A stretch of DNA of 64,000 bases. Origin: Escallonia rubra. Its lineage: Eukaryota; Streptophyta; Magnoliopsida; Escalloniales; Escalloniaceae. Below the pieces are notes generated by a model that was given only the letters and a program-made list of their open reading frames with translations, did no database searches and was not told the origin of the DNA. Shown here piece by piece: positions 25,390-35,947 of the stretch; the stretch's first letter is position 1, and each line of letters starts with the position of its first letter. The stretch spans positions 124,001 to 188,000 of the forward strand of contig JAVXUO010000704.1 in assembly GCA_033065855.1 (NCBI GenBank). The letters run 5' to 3'. Position numbers and translations under genes: made by a program.

Positions 25390-26640
25390 GAGGAATACAT
25401 AAACACCCAGCCGCTGAAAGAAAGTCTTATCACCGTGAGGAGGTCAGCATTACGCGCAGTAGTGTTTAACCACTGCAAAAGCTGAAAGCAGTTTTCCATG
25501 CAAAACCAGCCAGCCTCGTACTACACGCCATCTACCAAATTTTGTGTGTAGTACCAAATTTTGCTTTGGATCTTTCTTCTACCAACATTTCTTCAATTTC
25601 GTTTTTGTTTTTCTTTTGGTAAAATTATTTCTTTAAATTTTAATGCTTACCTAACGATCTTTGGAGCTTTACTCATTGTCATCGTCATTGACCATTACAA
25701 TTTTAGTGTTCTCATGATCTCAATTTCTTTTTTCTTTTCTCTTTCTTGGTAGACTCTCCAAAAAGTATTTTATTAAAGCAACTTAATTCAAATTAACATT
25801 GCTTACCGTAAGATGTTGCTTTGATTAGTCACCTTGCTGGCCTAGGCTTGAGTTGAAAATTACTATGCATGAATCTGCAGCGATAAACAACACGTGTGTT
25901 TATTTGTTTACTTTTTCGAAGTTAATTTTGGGTCTCAAAAGTTCCTTATAGTTTGACTCATTTCATTTTCATCCTTTATATATGCCTCTCTTTCCCATTT
26001 GGTCTTTAATAGGTGACGGCCCTGTGCCCAAGGGTGAAAATTTCTAGGGAGAAGCAAAAAGAAAGAAAAACCCTAAGTTGACCGTGTAAACATAATTAGC
26101 TAATCTGGAAAGTAGATAAAAGAACATCATAGAGAAACTATTTCTCATTATTCATCTACATTTTTTTTTCTTTTTTACCTTTAAATATTTCCATCCATAA
26201 GGACACCGACCCTGCCACCTTCATCAAGAAACCACCACCAAATTCACCTAGAAATTTGACTTCAGGTAAAATTTTTGCCACTAATGACATTCAAGTAAGC
26301 TAAAAGAGAATTGACGTAATCTCAAACACGAGAGACTTACAGACCAATTAAGAAACTGAAGCGCTGATAAAGGACCAAAAGAATAATAAGTCAAATTTTA
26401 AGTACCTTTTAAAACTTAAGCTTAAACACAAGGGACCATTTTTCTAGTTGCCCTAAGCACTCAATCAGTGAGACTTACAACATATGAAGGATTTTACTAT
26501 AGGGTAAGTTGGATTTCAAGCGATGTAGCTAGTCATCTCAGAAGAATCATAATAGCGAGTAAATTTTGAAATAAAATACTTACAACTTTGAACTCCTGAT
26601 GTCAACAAGACCCTCTTTACTGCTGTAGAGCTTCTCTCTC
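25390..26640. repeat. Non-coding paralogous block, copy B
   Basis: This is the diverged second copy of 784-2355 plus 25121-25270. It lacks both the 0.7-kb insertion and the large CACTA, so it approximates the empty state of copy A. No gene is visible in it. Confidence 0.65.
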
Positions 26641-27374
26641 TCTTCCTATTTCCTGTCTCTCGTCCCCTCTGAGTCTTTCATCTCCTCTCTGTTACTCTTT
26701 TTTTCCCTCCTCCTTGTTTACCTATCCCATCTATCACTGATTCCTCTCTTCTTCTCCCCTGCTCAAAACATTCCCCTTCCATCTGAAGAGAGATCATCAC
26801 TCTGTTTATCTCTCAAAAAGTTATCTGTCCAATTCCTGTTAACAATCTAATCCCAAGCCCACTTAAATTACACGTTGCTTGTGACTTAGACTGGGTTCCT
26901 TGTGGCACCTACACATTTATTGCAAACCCACTTTCTTAGCATCACCCGTTCTCCATTGTTTTCTGAGTCTCTTGAGTTTGCATTTAGAACCCTATGACTT
27001 GCAGTTAGGTTTGTGTAGGGTTTGCTCTAGAAATCAGCCCTCGTCTACAATGAGTTGCAAAGACTCATTTGCGAAATCATTGATGACAGATGGATACACG
27101 AAAGCTTGTGCTACGAGCCTTGTTCATTACTTGTTGATAGCTTATATGCTTTCCACATCATTCACATTGTTTGTCCTACATGACCAAATGTATTGTGACG
27201 CACTTTTATAATAAAAACTTCAAAGTAAAGCAAACTGCGTTTTATTAATGAAGTGTAATTTACAATAACCTGTTGTAAATTACGCCGTATTTCCTCGTAT
27301 AGTCAGCCTAATTTACCTCACATTAGTTATTGGATATTCTCCCAGCAAATTGGAAATGAAAATAGTAGGTGAAA
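26641..27374. other. Intergenic, 3' side of the hydrolase gene
   Basis: A strongly pyrimidine-rich tract runs over 26625-26790. A plus-strand open frame of 103 codons at 26900-27211 has no recognisable domain and I do not treat it as a gene. The 3' untranslated part of the hydrolase should lie in the last few hundred bases. Confidence 0.5.
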
Positions 27375-28744
27375 CTATCCGAACAACACATGCGTGATAA
27401 TTGCTTTGCATATTTTCTCATCCATGAAGATAAAATGCCCACCATCCGGAATCTCATGATATCGAATCCAAGGAAGTTTGTCTGAGATGTAACGATTGAG
27501 TGGAAGGGCAGCAATTTTGTCTTCCCCACCTTGCCACATGTGAACTGAGCCCTCATTTGTAGGAAAGGGGTTAGTTATCTCCATTGGGTCGAATTCCCAT
27601 TTTCCATGAGCTGCAATCATATCCTGATAGATTGATACATAGACACCTTGAAGGATGCAACCTTGCTGCAAAAGAAGGGAAAAAAAAAGTTAAAAGTATA
27701 ATGAGACGAGAAAAAAAAAAGTTAAAAGCTATTGAGGGAGTACCTTGCTAACTCTTATGATATCTTCGTACTTCTTAAGGATCTCTATATCTGTGCGACT
27801 AAGAATGTCCGCTCCATCACCGGAAACAGTTAATGTAGGAAAAAGTTTCTGAGTCATCCACCAGTTAAACAGCCAAGGTGTGTAGTGTGCGACCCGAAGT
27901 GTCCACTGGTCTCGCAGGGCCAACTTCTTAAAGCGTTGATTAACCAAATTAGCAGGAAACAGAGGCCAATAATAGTTGGCATTTGGCACTACTACTGCAG
28001 CTCCTGACAACCTGCCAACAACATTTGATGTCCCACAAATCAAAACGTTAGAGACACCAAAGTAAAACAAAAGGGATCATGTTATCCTTCAACGTATACA
28101 TGCCTGTGTGGAATGTACTTTAAACAGCTCCAAACAGGGAATGTTCCAAGGGAGAGTCCAACCACATAGAACTTAGATCCAAGCTCTAATATGTCAGCTA
28201 GTTCTTCAATATCAAGCGCTTCACTTTTCACAAATCGCTTTGGATTTGGATCACTCTCTCCGTAACCAGCTCGGTCGAAAAATAGGATGTACAACCCTAG
28301 CTCTTTCATAAATTCCTGAAAATTTAACAAATCTAAAATATTTATAATGTTTATTACCACATTCAACATGTCCCAAATCCGCAATCACTTAACTTTAATC
28401 ACATAAAACTTTTGGGAGAAACACGGTGAAGTCATTATGTACGCCAAATAGAATGCACACAGATACTGTGAATGAGAGATATATGGATACCTGAGAAAGA
28501 GGTAAGAAGTGGTTTCTGTTACTGTCAAGGCCATGTATGACAATAATTTTGTGCCTAGCCTCTTCCTTGGGAACACCCATTTCCCTGTAGGCAAGATGCC
28601 TCCCATCACTGAGTTTCACTCTGGGTGCAGTAACAGGAGGACCTCCTGTCGAACCACATATCTTGGGGTAAGGGGGCTTTATTGCTTTATATGCCCAGCA
28701 AAAAAGACCCACCATCACTGCCGTTGCTATATGTGCAATCATTG
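27375..28744 (-). CDS. Plant alpha/beta hydrolase (esterase-like, membrane-anchored type)
   Basis: Four coding exons join in phase: 28742-28491, 28315-28104, 28011-27744 and 27665-27375. They make 340 residues. An N-terminal hydrophobic stretch is followed by PPYPKICGS, then VIHGLDS (oxyanion loop) and RAGYGESDPNPKR. The nucleophile elbow GLSLG has Ser at residue 139, an acid candidate is Asp293 (GGED), and the catalytic His is at 321 (GGHF). All three catalytic positions are present and no frame is broken. The second intron uses a GC donor (CACACAG|GCATGT), the only choice that keeps PHR-LSG in frame. The start chosen is the first ATG after a strong acceptor at 28745. The substrate is unknown; relatives in plants are mostly uncharacterised. 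Confidence 0.88.
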
Positions 28745-29067
28745 CTGTGAAAAAGAGAAGCAAAACAGCCAACAAAAACCATGTTATTGGGCAGTACACC
28801 ACGAGAATTGAAGTGCATATATAGATTTCGATCAGTTGTAACAGCCTAAACGAAAACTGCAGAAGTCATCGTCTTTAGTATTGCGTCTCTAACAATTCTA
28901 TGAATGTAGAAGTTTGCTGCATTTATTATTAGAGGCACTTCTGATTGTGCTGTAGTATTTCATTTTGTAGCAGACAACAACAAAAGTACGAGTTGAAAAC
29001 AGACAAACAAAGCCCAAGTTGAAAACACACACACACACCACCCACACAAAGATTCTTAAAAACTCAC
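28745..29067 (-). other. Probable 5'-UTR intron of the hydrolase gene
   Basis: The donor is CCG|GTGAGTTTTT (exon end 29068) and the acceptor is CTTTTTCACAG directly before CAATG at 28744. If the intron is not removed there, an upstream in-frame run of hydrophobic residues without an ATG precedes the start. Confidence 0.5.
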
Positions 29068-29138
29068 CGGAAAAGGATCAAAAGCTTGTACTGCTTCAAT
29101 TTTCGCTTTGTACTATGTGAAGTGTGTTGTAAAACGAG

Positions 29139-29146
29139 TATATATA
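29139..29146 (-). promoter_or_regulatory. TATA box of the hydrolase gene
   Basis: On the minus strand, TATATATA lies about 70 bp upstream of the inferred 5'-UTR donor. That predicts a transcription start near 29110. Confidence 0.55.
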
Positions 29147-29149
29147 GGC

Positions 29150-30550
29150 AGCGGACGCTGAACCCGATGTTTTACGTCATGAAATTGCATCATATATGGA
29201 TGAAGCAATGTCACCTAAAAAGACAACCTGGTGGTCAGTACATATATGTATGTCTATATATATAATTGATACATAAAACATTGACTTGCATGATCAACTA
29301 AATCGGCTCAATGTCATTTTTTTTTTCTGGGTAGGTATACTTGGGAGGAATGTCGTTTTCGGTTTTGCAAGACTGTCAAAACTCCCCTCTGCACGCGGTT
29401 GCAAGAATCCGTCATATTGTTAACGTAAAATTCTATTATGAGGAATGTCGTTTTCTTTCCTCATAATAGATTCCGTCATATCGTTAACGTAAAATTCTCC
29501 AACTAGTTTGCCGTAGCAGTTTTTGTTGTAAAGACGGGTATACCTGAAACCTAAACACCCATTTCCACTTGGGTATATAAATTCTGCACTTCTTGCACAC
29601 CAAAATTTCCCTATAATCAAGTCTATTTTGTTGCAACCCTTTGCTGGAAAAATGAGAACTTGCATTTAGTGCAGTAAAAGATAACTATGAACTTATTTGA
29701 CCAGAAGACCTCTCCAACTGCACATGTCCCCCGCTTTCTTAATGATTGACAAAATGATAAATTCATGCCAATAAACATAGCAAGACAACATTCAATGACG
29801 TGGAAACGAGTGTACCATATGACTTGTCATAAGCAGATCTAATAACGAAGAAAGCATAACATCTAAATAGTTACGCGAACTGGTCATGAAGGCACCATGT
29901 CCATCAATGGCATTTCAATTGACAGCTTTACGAAAAGATTGTAAATACACACTCTTTTTTTTATGTGCAAAATGTTCATTATGATTTCAAGTGTTCGATA
30001 AAAGAGTATCGCTAAAGGTGTGTAATTCGAGTAAATTTAAGAATCAACGATAGAGTTCTATTAGATGGGGTGGATTGGCGAACTGAATAATGGCACCAAA
30101 TAGGACAAGCAAGTGGTGGGTATATCCGAGACTTGCACACTTGCCCTTGTATATGCACATACCATTGACTTGTATGATCTTCTGGAGTCAATGGCTTTTC
30201 CATTTTAGTTTTAACAACAGATATGGGTGACAATACGGCAAGGTGTGATTACTAAAATCTTTGTCCGTAACAGAAAAGTCTGTCCAAATGTTCTTGAAAC
30301 TTAGAAACTATTCACAAAAATAAATTTGCTCCAACAATTAATTTCTGCATTCGCCTGCCAGTAAATGTATGAAACATCGATGCCACGTAGATGCAACATT
30401 AACACTTTTATTGGTGCTTTTTGCGACTATTCTTTTTATTAGGGACGATTCTTTGATGGTACCAACTAAGATTGTAACACTAACACGAGATGTTCTTGCC
30501 GATTTGGGGGGTTTGGTAATGATTTCTTTAACCAGAGTTAAGTCAACCAT
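29150..30550. other. Intergenic, promoter side of the hydrolase gene
   Basis: No gene or known element is recognised apart from the small hairpin repeat at 29407-29498. Short open frames here lack domain signatures. Confidence 0.6.
29407..29498. repeat. Hairpin flanked by 28-bp direct repeats
   Basis: CTATTATGAGGAA (29433-29445) pairs perfectly with 29457-29469. The sequence CCGTCATATTGTTAACGT with its continuation (29407-29434) is repeated almost exactly at 29471-29498. Confidence 0.8.
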
Positions 30551-30568
30551 AGAAGTTTATGTTTTATC
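30551..30568. repeat. LINE target-site duplication, left copy
   Basis: The 18-bp sequence AGAAGTTTATGTTTTATC is identical to 49765-49782. It abuts the poly(A) tail of the minus-strand LINE (T run at 30569-30587 on the plus strand). Confidence 0.9.
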
Positions 30569-30596
30569 TTTTTTTTTTTTTTTTTTTCTGAACAAG

Positions 30597-32591
30597 TCAT
30601 TGCAAAAGGGGTAAACTTACAGAAACATGAGCACTGGTCCCTTGCTCATCCGAAGACAAAATGAGGTGAATGGATGAGTTAGGGACCATGCCAAAAAAAT
30701 TACAACCAGCTGCCCATTTAGCTAGATTATGAGCATGTCTATTTACAGTCCTACTGACTTTCACAAAAGTCCAGCACTTAAGATTCTTCAAAATGGCTCT
30801 TGCTTCTTCACAGATCATATGGCATCTCCAGTTGATGCTGCTTTCCAGATTGTTCATCCACTTTATAATCTCTTGGGCATCTCCCTCAAAAATCACATGA
30901 GTGTATTTGTTCTTCATTGCCAATTCAATTGCCAGCAAAGCTGCATGTGCTTCTGCTACTTCCGGATCCACCTCTTGGATTTCTTGAGTTTTTGCACTGA
31001 TGATATTACCTCTATGGTCCCAGACAATTGCAGCTTGGATTGATTTCAAATCTCTCACGGCTGCATCAAATTGAATTTTGAACCAGAAGGTTGGGGTTTC
31101 GTATCCTCCATGGGTTATGTCATTTTGTGCTTTTGGAGTCAACATGAGGTTCCTGAAAGTTTCGTACATGAGTTGAACTCGTTTAGCACTTTCAGGGAGA
31201 TTTATTGAGATATTTTGGAACAACTTTTGATTTCTAATCATCCACGTTTGGTCCATAACAATGGCTGCAAAAAGAGTGTACCGGCGCTGCACTTGTGGGT
31301 CGATGCTGCTATTGCAAGGTGGCTTTATTAGATATTCTAACCATTGAAGCTGGCTTGGAAGTGATTGGTCAAAGTTTTGAGGGTGAGGTGGCCGAAAATT
31401 TTCCAAAGAAGTCATCCACAAGGCTCTCGCGAAAGGGCAGGCTGTGAAGATGTGGCTAGTGGTTTCCTCTTCTTCATTGCAAAGTGGGCATTGGGTTTCT
31501 ATGTTGGGGTAGAACTTTTGTAGGTTGTGTCTAACAGGAAGGATATTCCACGCTATTCGCCATATCAAGATCTTGTGACGCTCACGGATTTTTGCTCTCC
31601 ATAGGGCTTTCCAAAAGGGCTGATTTCCAAGGTAGGCATTGTGAAATCTGTTTTCATTCTCCTTGAGATAAGCTGCTTTGGTCGAGAAGATTCCCGATTT
31701 TGATGGTGTCCAGGCTAAGAAATCCTGGGGCTTTGTGGGGGATATTCTAATTTTTAGAATTTCCCTGATAGTTTGCTCCGAGAAAAGACTGTGCAACTTG
31801 TTTAAACTCCAAGAACATGAATCATAATTTATCAGATCAGAGACTTTTGACGTACCTGGGACATTTTCTCTTATTATGACAGGTCTGAAATTTTGCATTG
31901 AAGGAATCCAAGGGTCTCTTTTAGTATCAATATTAGCGCCATCTCCTACTATGTAGCATGCTCCCTGACTGAGAATATCTCTTGTTGAGCAAATCCCTTT
32001 CCACAGCCAAGAAGCTTTCTTTGGGGGACAGTGTTCCAAAAAGGTCGATCCTTTGAGATATTTTGCCGAAATCAATTGCACCCACATTGTTTCAGGTTTT
32101 GTGATGATTGTCCATCCCAGTTTTGCGACAAGAGCCCTGTTAAAAGCTTTCATCAATTTGAAGCCTAATCCTCCGAATTGTTTTGGAATGCACATTGATT
32201 CCCAAGCTTTTGGACAAAAAGAGTGCTTCTTCGATTCATTGTGGCCCCACCAAAATCGACGATATATCCCATCCAGTTTGGCACAGATATCACTTGGGAG
32301 AGTAAAGGTGGACATGATGTAAGTGGGTATAGCCATTGCCACTGCCTTGATAAGGGTTCCTCTGCCTGCTTGTGATAGGCAACTTGCTTTCCATCCCCCT
32401 AGTCTTTGTTTTACCCTTTCAATGATTTTCGAGAAAAGACGCCTCTTGTTTTGGTTTGTGAACAGAGGTAGACCCAAGTATCTGTCATTTTTGGGGGCTC
32501 GTTTGATTGCCATGTGCGAGCAAATATCCCTTTTCTTTGAGTCTTCCAAATTGTTGCTGAAAAAAATTCTGGATTTTGTTCGGTTGACCAA
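30597..32591 (-). pseudogene. LINE ORF2, C-terminal part (RT end, zf-RVT, RNase H)
   Basis: A 664-codon open stretch starts at VNRTKSRIFFS. It passes the RT thumb (RYLGLPLF, KLGGWKA-like) and GGLGFKLMKAFNRALVAKLGW. The zf-RVT region follows (FWKALWRAKI...W, CPLCNEEEETTSHIFTACP) and then an RNase H-like domain (IQFDAAV, AEAHAALLAIELA, FEGDAQEI, NRHAHNLAKWA). It continues the LINE polyprotein but is out of frame with the preceding RT segment because of a small deletion near 32590. It would remove the RNA strand and complete reverse transcription in an intact element. No independent start is expected. Confidence 0.9.
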
Positions 32592-32978
32592 TTCTCGTAT
32601 TTATTGAAACAATTAAAGGAGGCATCAGCTTCTTTGGTGTTTGCCCTGCAAAAAGAAGGTGCGATATTGGCAGGCTTGCGCTGCTTGCTTTGATGCCGTG
32701 AAGATTTCCTAGGCTTTCCTCTTTCAAGATCAATCTGGTAAGGATTTCAGAGCCCAAGATGAAGAGAAACGGGGATAGGGGATCTCCTTGTCTGAGTCCC
32801 CTGCTTGGGTGAAAAAAACCATGAGGAGACCCATTAATCAAAGTGGAGAAGGATGTCGTCGTTATGCATTTTCCTACCCACTGAATCCATTTGTTGTCAA
32901 AACCGAAGTTCTTTAGAACACACAAAATGAACGACCACTCCATTTGATCGTATGCTTTTTCCATGTCAATCTTGATCG
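32592..32978 (-). pseudogene. LINE ORF2, central reverse transcriptase, catalytic motif deleted
   Basis: The segment starts at the CACTA junction with KIDMEKAYDQMEW (RT motif A, with the first catalytic Asp) and keeps SPHGFFHPSRGLRQGDPLSPFLF (motif B). Then HLLFA is followed directly by AGGGCAAACACC in the DNA. The FADD catalytic pair and a few following residues are missing (about 32645-32655), and the frame shifts. The sequence at the junction (TTTGCAG-like) looks like a deletion between short repeats. Loss of both aspartates abolishes reverse transcriptase activity regardless of the CACTA insertion. Confidence 0.85.
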
Positions 32979-32999
32979 CACTACAAGAAAAAGTGGCTA

Positions 33000-33365
33000 T
33001 AGCCGCGGTAAAAAACCGCTGCTATAGATTGAATAACCGCTGCTAAAGGATTTCCCAGCGGAAGTCGGCCGCTGCTATAGGCCTCGCTGCTGTAGACATA
33101 CAGCACCGGTTATACGGCTTTACCGCAGCGGTCAACCGCTGCTAGATTGTTTCCAAAATTCGCGCTCTAAGGCCCTTTTATGGCAGCGGCCATTCTATGG
33201 CAGCGGTGTCTGTCCGCTGCTATAGGTGTCCGCATGAAATCCAATTTGAAATTATGGAAGCGGTCGCCCCGCTGCTGTAGCAATTTTTAATATAATTGAT
33301 TTATTTTTTATTTACATAATGCAAAACTTATGGCAGTGCACACTGACCGCTGCTAAAGGTATGCA
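33000..33365. repeat. Left subterminal repeat array (CCGCTGCTATAG word)
   Basis: There are about ten copies of CCGCTGCTATAG and shorter versions (CCGCTGCTAAAG, AGCGGTCAACCGC) in both orientations within about 360 bp of the left terminus. These are probable accessory-protein binding sites. Confidence 0.85.
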
Positions 33366-35947
33366 AGGTTTTTTTTTTTTTTTAAGAATTGTTGAATACA
33401 TATCAACTCAATTAAAGACCTATAACCAAATCATCCAACCTGTTAACAAAGTAACGTACTTACTCAACTTTATTAACAAGCCATAAAAATATCAAAGTCA
33501 TGGACTGAAATGTCATTGTATAGTTACAAACAAAAGAAAAGTCAAGTTGCTGTATAGTTTAAGTTAACTATATACAATTTCGCTAGAAACATCTTCTAGG
33601 GGGGCAAAAGGCCTACATATATAGCTGTTCAAAAGATGAAACGCAACGCAATTTGCAACATCAATCAGACACATATCAGTCACTAGCTTCCATTGCTCGA
33701 TCTATTTCCATTTGCCTCCACATTATCCTGGGACATAATCAATCAACCATTAGTGTGCAATTCAATTGACTACCATGAAGTTTGTTCAACTTCCTTAAGT
33801 TAATAGAAATGAAAACACCAAGTTTCTCAAAGAGAATGACCATAAAAACACTTAGAAGAAAAGATACCAAGAGAACAAGTCTGACCAAGAAAACAAGCAA
33901 TGCACAAGTTGATATGCTGAGTTTGGCTAGTATGGTAGGACTTATATAGTTGATGCTCATCAACTTTACAAGCAAGAGGATCAAATAAAACAAACTATCT
34001 AAAACCATCACTTAACTAACTCGATCCTTTCCTTTTTGAATTCTAGAACTCATTTTGGTTATTGCATCAAGGACTCAGAACTTCAAAACCATGAACCAAA
34101 CACTCTTAGCCCTTTTCATCGACAATCAGACACATGCATGACAGGATGATCATAAAAATTTATATGCTATAACTGTTAGAACAATTTAATTCAAAGCTAT
34201 GGTTCATAGAAGCAAACTAAGAATGCGAACTGAGCGAAAAGCCTTGCTACCCATAGGATGCAGTGGACAAACCAAACAAAAATGCCAAAGTATTAAGCTT
34301 TTGAATGCATAAAGATAGATTCAGCAAAAGTATGCAAAATGTATGATGTCTAGCCAAGTACATCACAAGATTTTTTGCAACAGAAGTAGAAAATCTGAAT
34401 ATTAGCATTGGCAGATATCGGAATTAATTCTCGTAAGTGTATGTGATGCATCATATAGGCACTTCCCATAAGAGTATTTTGTGAGCACTTCCCTTGATGT
34501 TTATCTTGAATTGGAGCCACTGTAGTAATTAAATTAGATAACATAGCATACGAAACAATCAGACTTCATTTCATTCAAGAGACATCATATATATCATAGT
34601 ATAAACTTTCATGATACACATGCCTGTTTCATACAGTACTCTTGGGATACTATCCTCGTCTTCTTCTCTGCTTCAATCTAGTTTCTGCATTCTCATTTTC
34701 AGTTTGTGGATGCAGTAAGAATACTGAAAACTTAGGACTGCAATAAAGATGCTCTCATGCCTTTCCCAGTTTTTTCATCTCATTCTTGGGAAGTTACTAA
34801 ATATAGACATGAGTTGCATAACATGGCCCTATCACAATGATAAGAAAATATTAGCAAACAGTCTTATGCCTGCGCTATGCTTCTATTCACATTGGACGGA
34901 TCCCATTCTCTAGGCCTTCATGCTATTCTGTGATTGACTTCGGTTAAGCAATCCTGCCAACCCTCATCCATGTGCGTACTCAAGAGAAGTCATACTCGCA
35001 TTTCTTGTCTAATGTGCTAGCTTGAAAGGTTTTTGTTTCTACTGTCTTCTACCGATGCTTGCTATAGACAGCACTGACACTCGTCAAGCCTGCAAAACAC
35101 AGCATCCTAGCTGCATTTCCACCCTCGACATCAAAATTACTTAGAACCCCATAAGATCGCTTAGGCTTACGTGGAGCATCACCACTATTGCCTGAGCCAT
35201 TTGGAATGTTATATGAAGGGTCATTAAAATCCATTATTCTATGTTGTAAAGACTAAAAAACGTCAAGCATGTGTAGTGTTACAATAATTCTTTGCGGAAT
35301 AGTTGCTTGACAAGGTATATTTGATAAGGGATCCGAAGAAGTTTCTTTCTGCAGCAAATTACACTGTGCATACTGTGTATGTGTTTGTTTGTGCAGCTTG
35401 TTACCAATAATCAGTGCAAGTGGCAAGTGGCAAGTGGCAACTAATGGACACCCATTCCGGACAAAGGTGAAGCAACTAATGGACACCCATTCTGGACAAA
35501 GGTGTTTCTAGAGGTGAATAAGTAGTAAGTACAACTAATGGACACCCATTCTGGACAAAGGTGAAGCAACTAAAACTAAAGGGCACCTGTTCTCTATAAA
35601 AGTGCCAGGCAATGACTGAAACTAAAACTTAAACCACTGGTCAGATTCTGGGGAAAAGTGTAAGCCATTTCGATAAAAACCCAACAGCAATTGAAGACCC
35701 ATTTAGAAAATTTTGGTGACTCGGGGACAAACACAAGAGGGTGTGAATGGCTTCTGTGCAAAGATCACAATACTCTCTTTAATACTGTGTCTCAACCCTT
35801 TTGCTTACCTATACTGGTCAAGGCCATCATACAATAAAACAAAGGGACTATTGATACATAAATCTGCATTATACTGAACAAAACAGCAGCAAATCATGTT
35901 CCCAAAGAATTGCAGTACAAATTCACATATGCAATCACTGTGTGTAC
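33366..35947. other. 3' region of the CACTA accessory gene, no clear coding
   Basis: The terminal exon of the accessory gene should lie here, because its reading frame is still open at 35948, but it was not identified. A minus-strand open frame at 35049-35234 (MDFNDPSYN...) is a weak candidate. The rest looks like AT-rich untranslated or intron DNA. Confidence 0.45.
35417..35569. repeat. CAAGTGG heptamers and three 33-38-bp repeats
   Basis: A short run of CAAGTGG units is followed by three copies of CAACTAATGGACACCCATTC plus TGGACAAAGGTG, at 35438, 35473 and 35532. Confidence 0.85.

Noticed and set aside
26900..27211. 103-codon plus-strand open frame near the hydrolase 3' end
   Set aside because: It has no domain signature, a pyrimidine-rich upstream region and no convincing splice or promoter context.
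30729..31043. Plus-strand frames across the LINE
   Set aside because: They are antisense shadows of the RNase H region.
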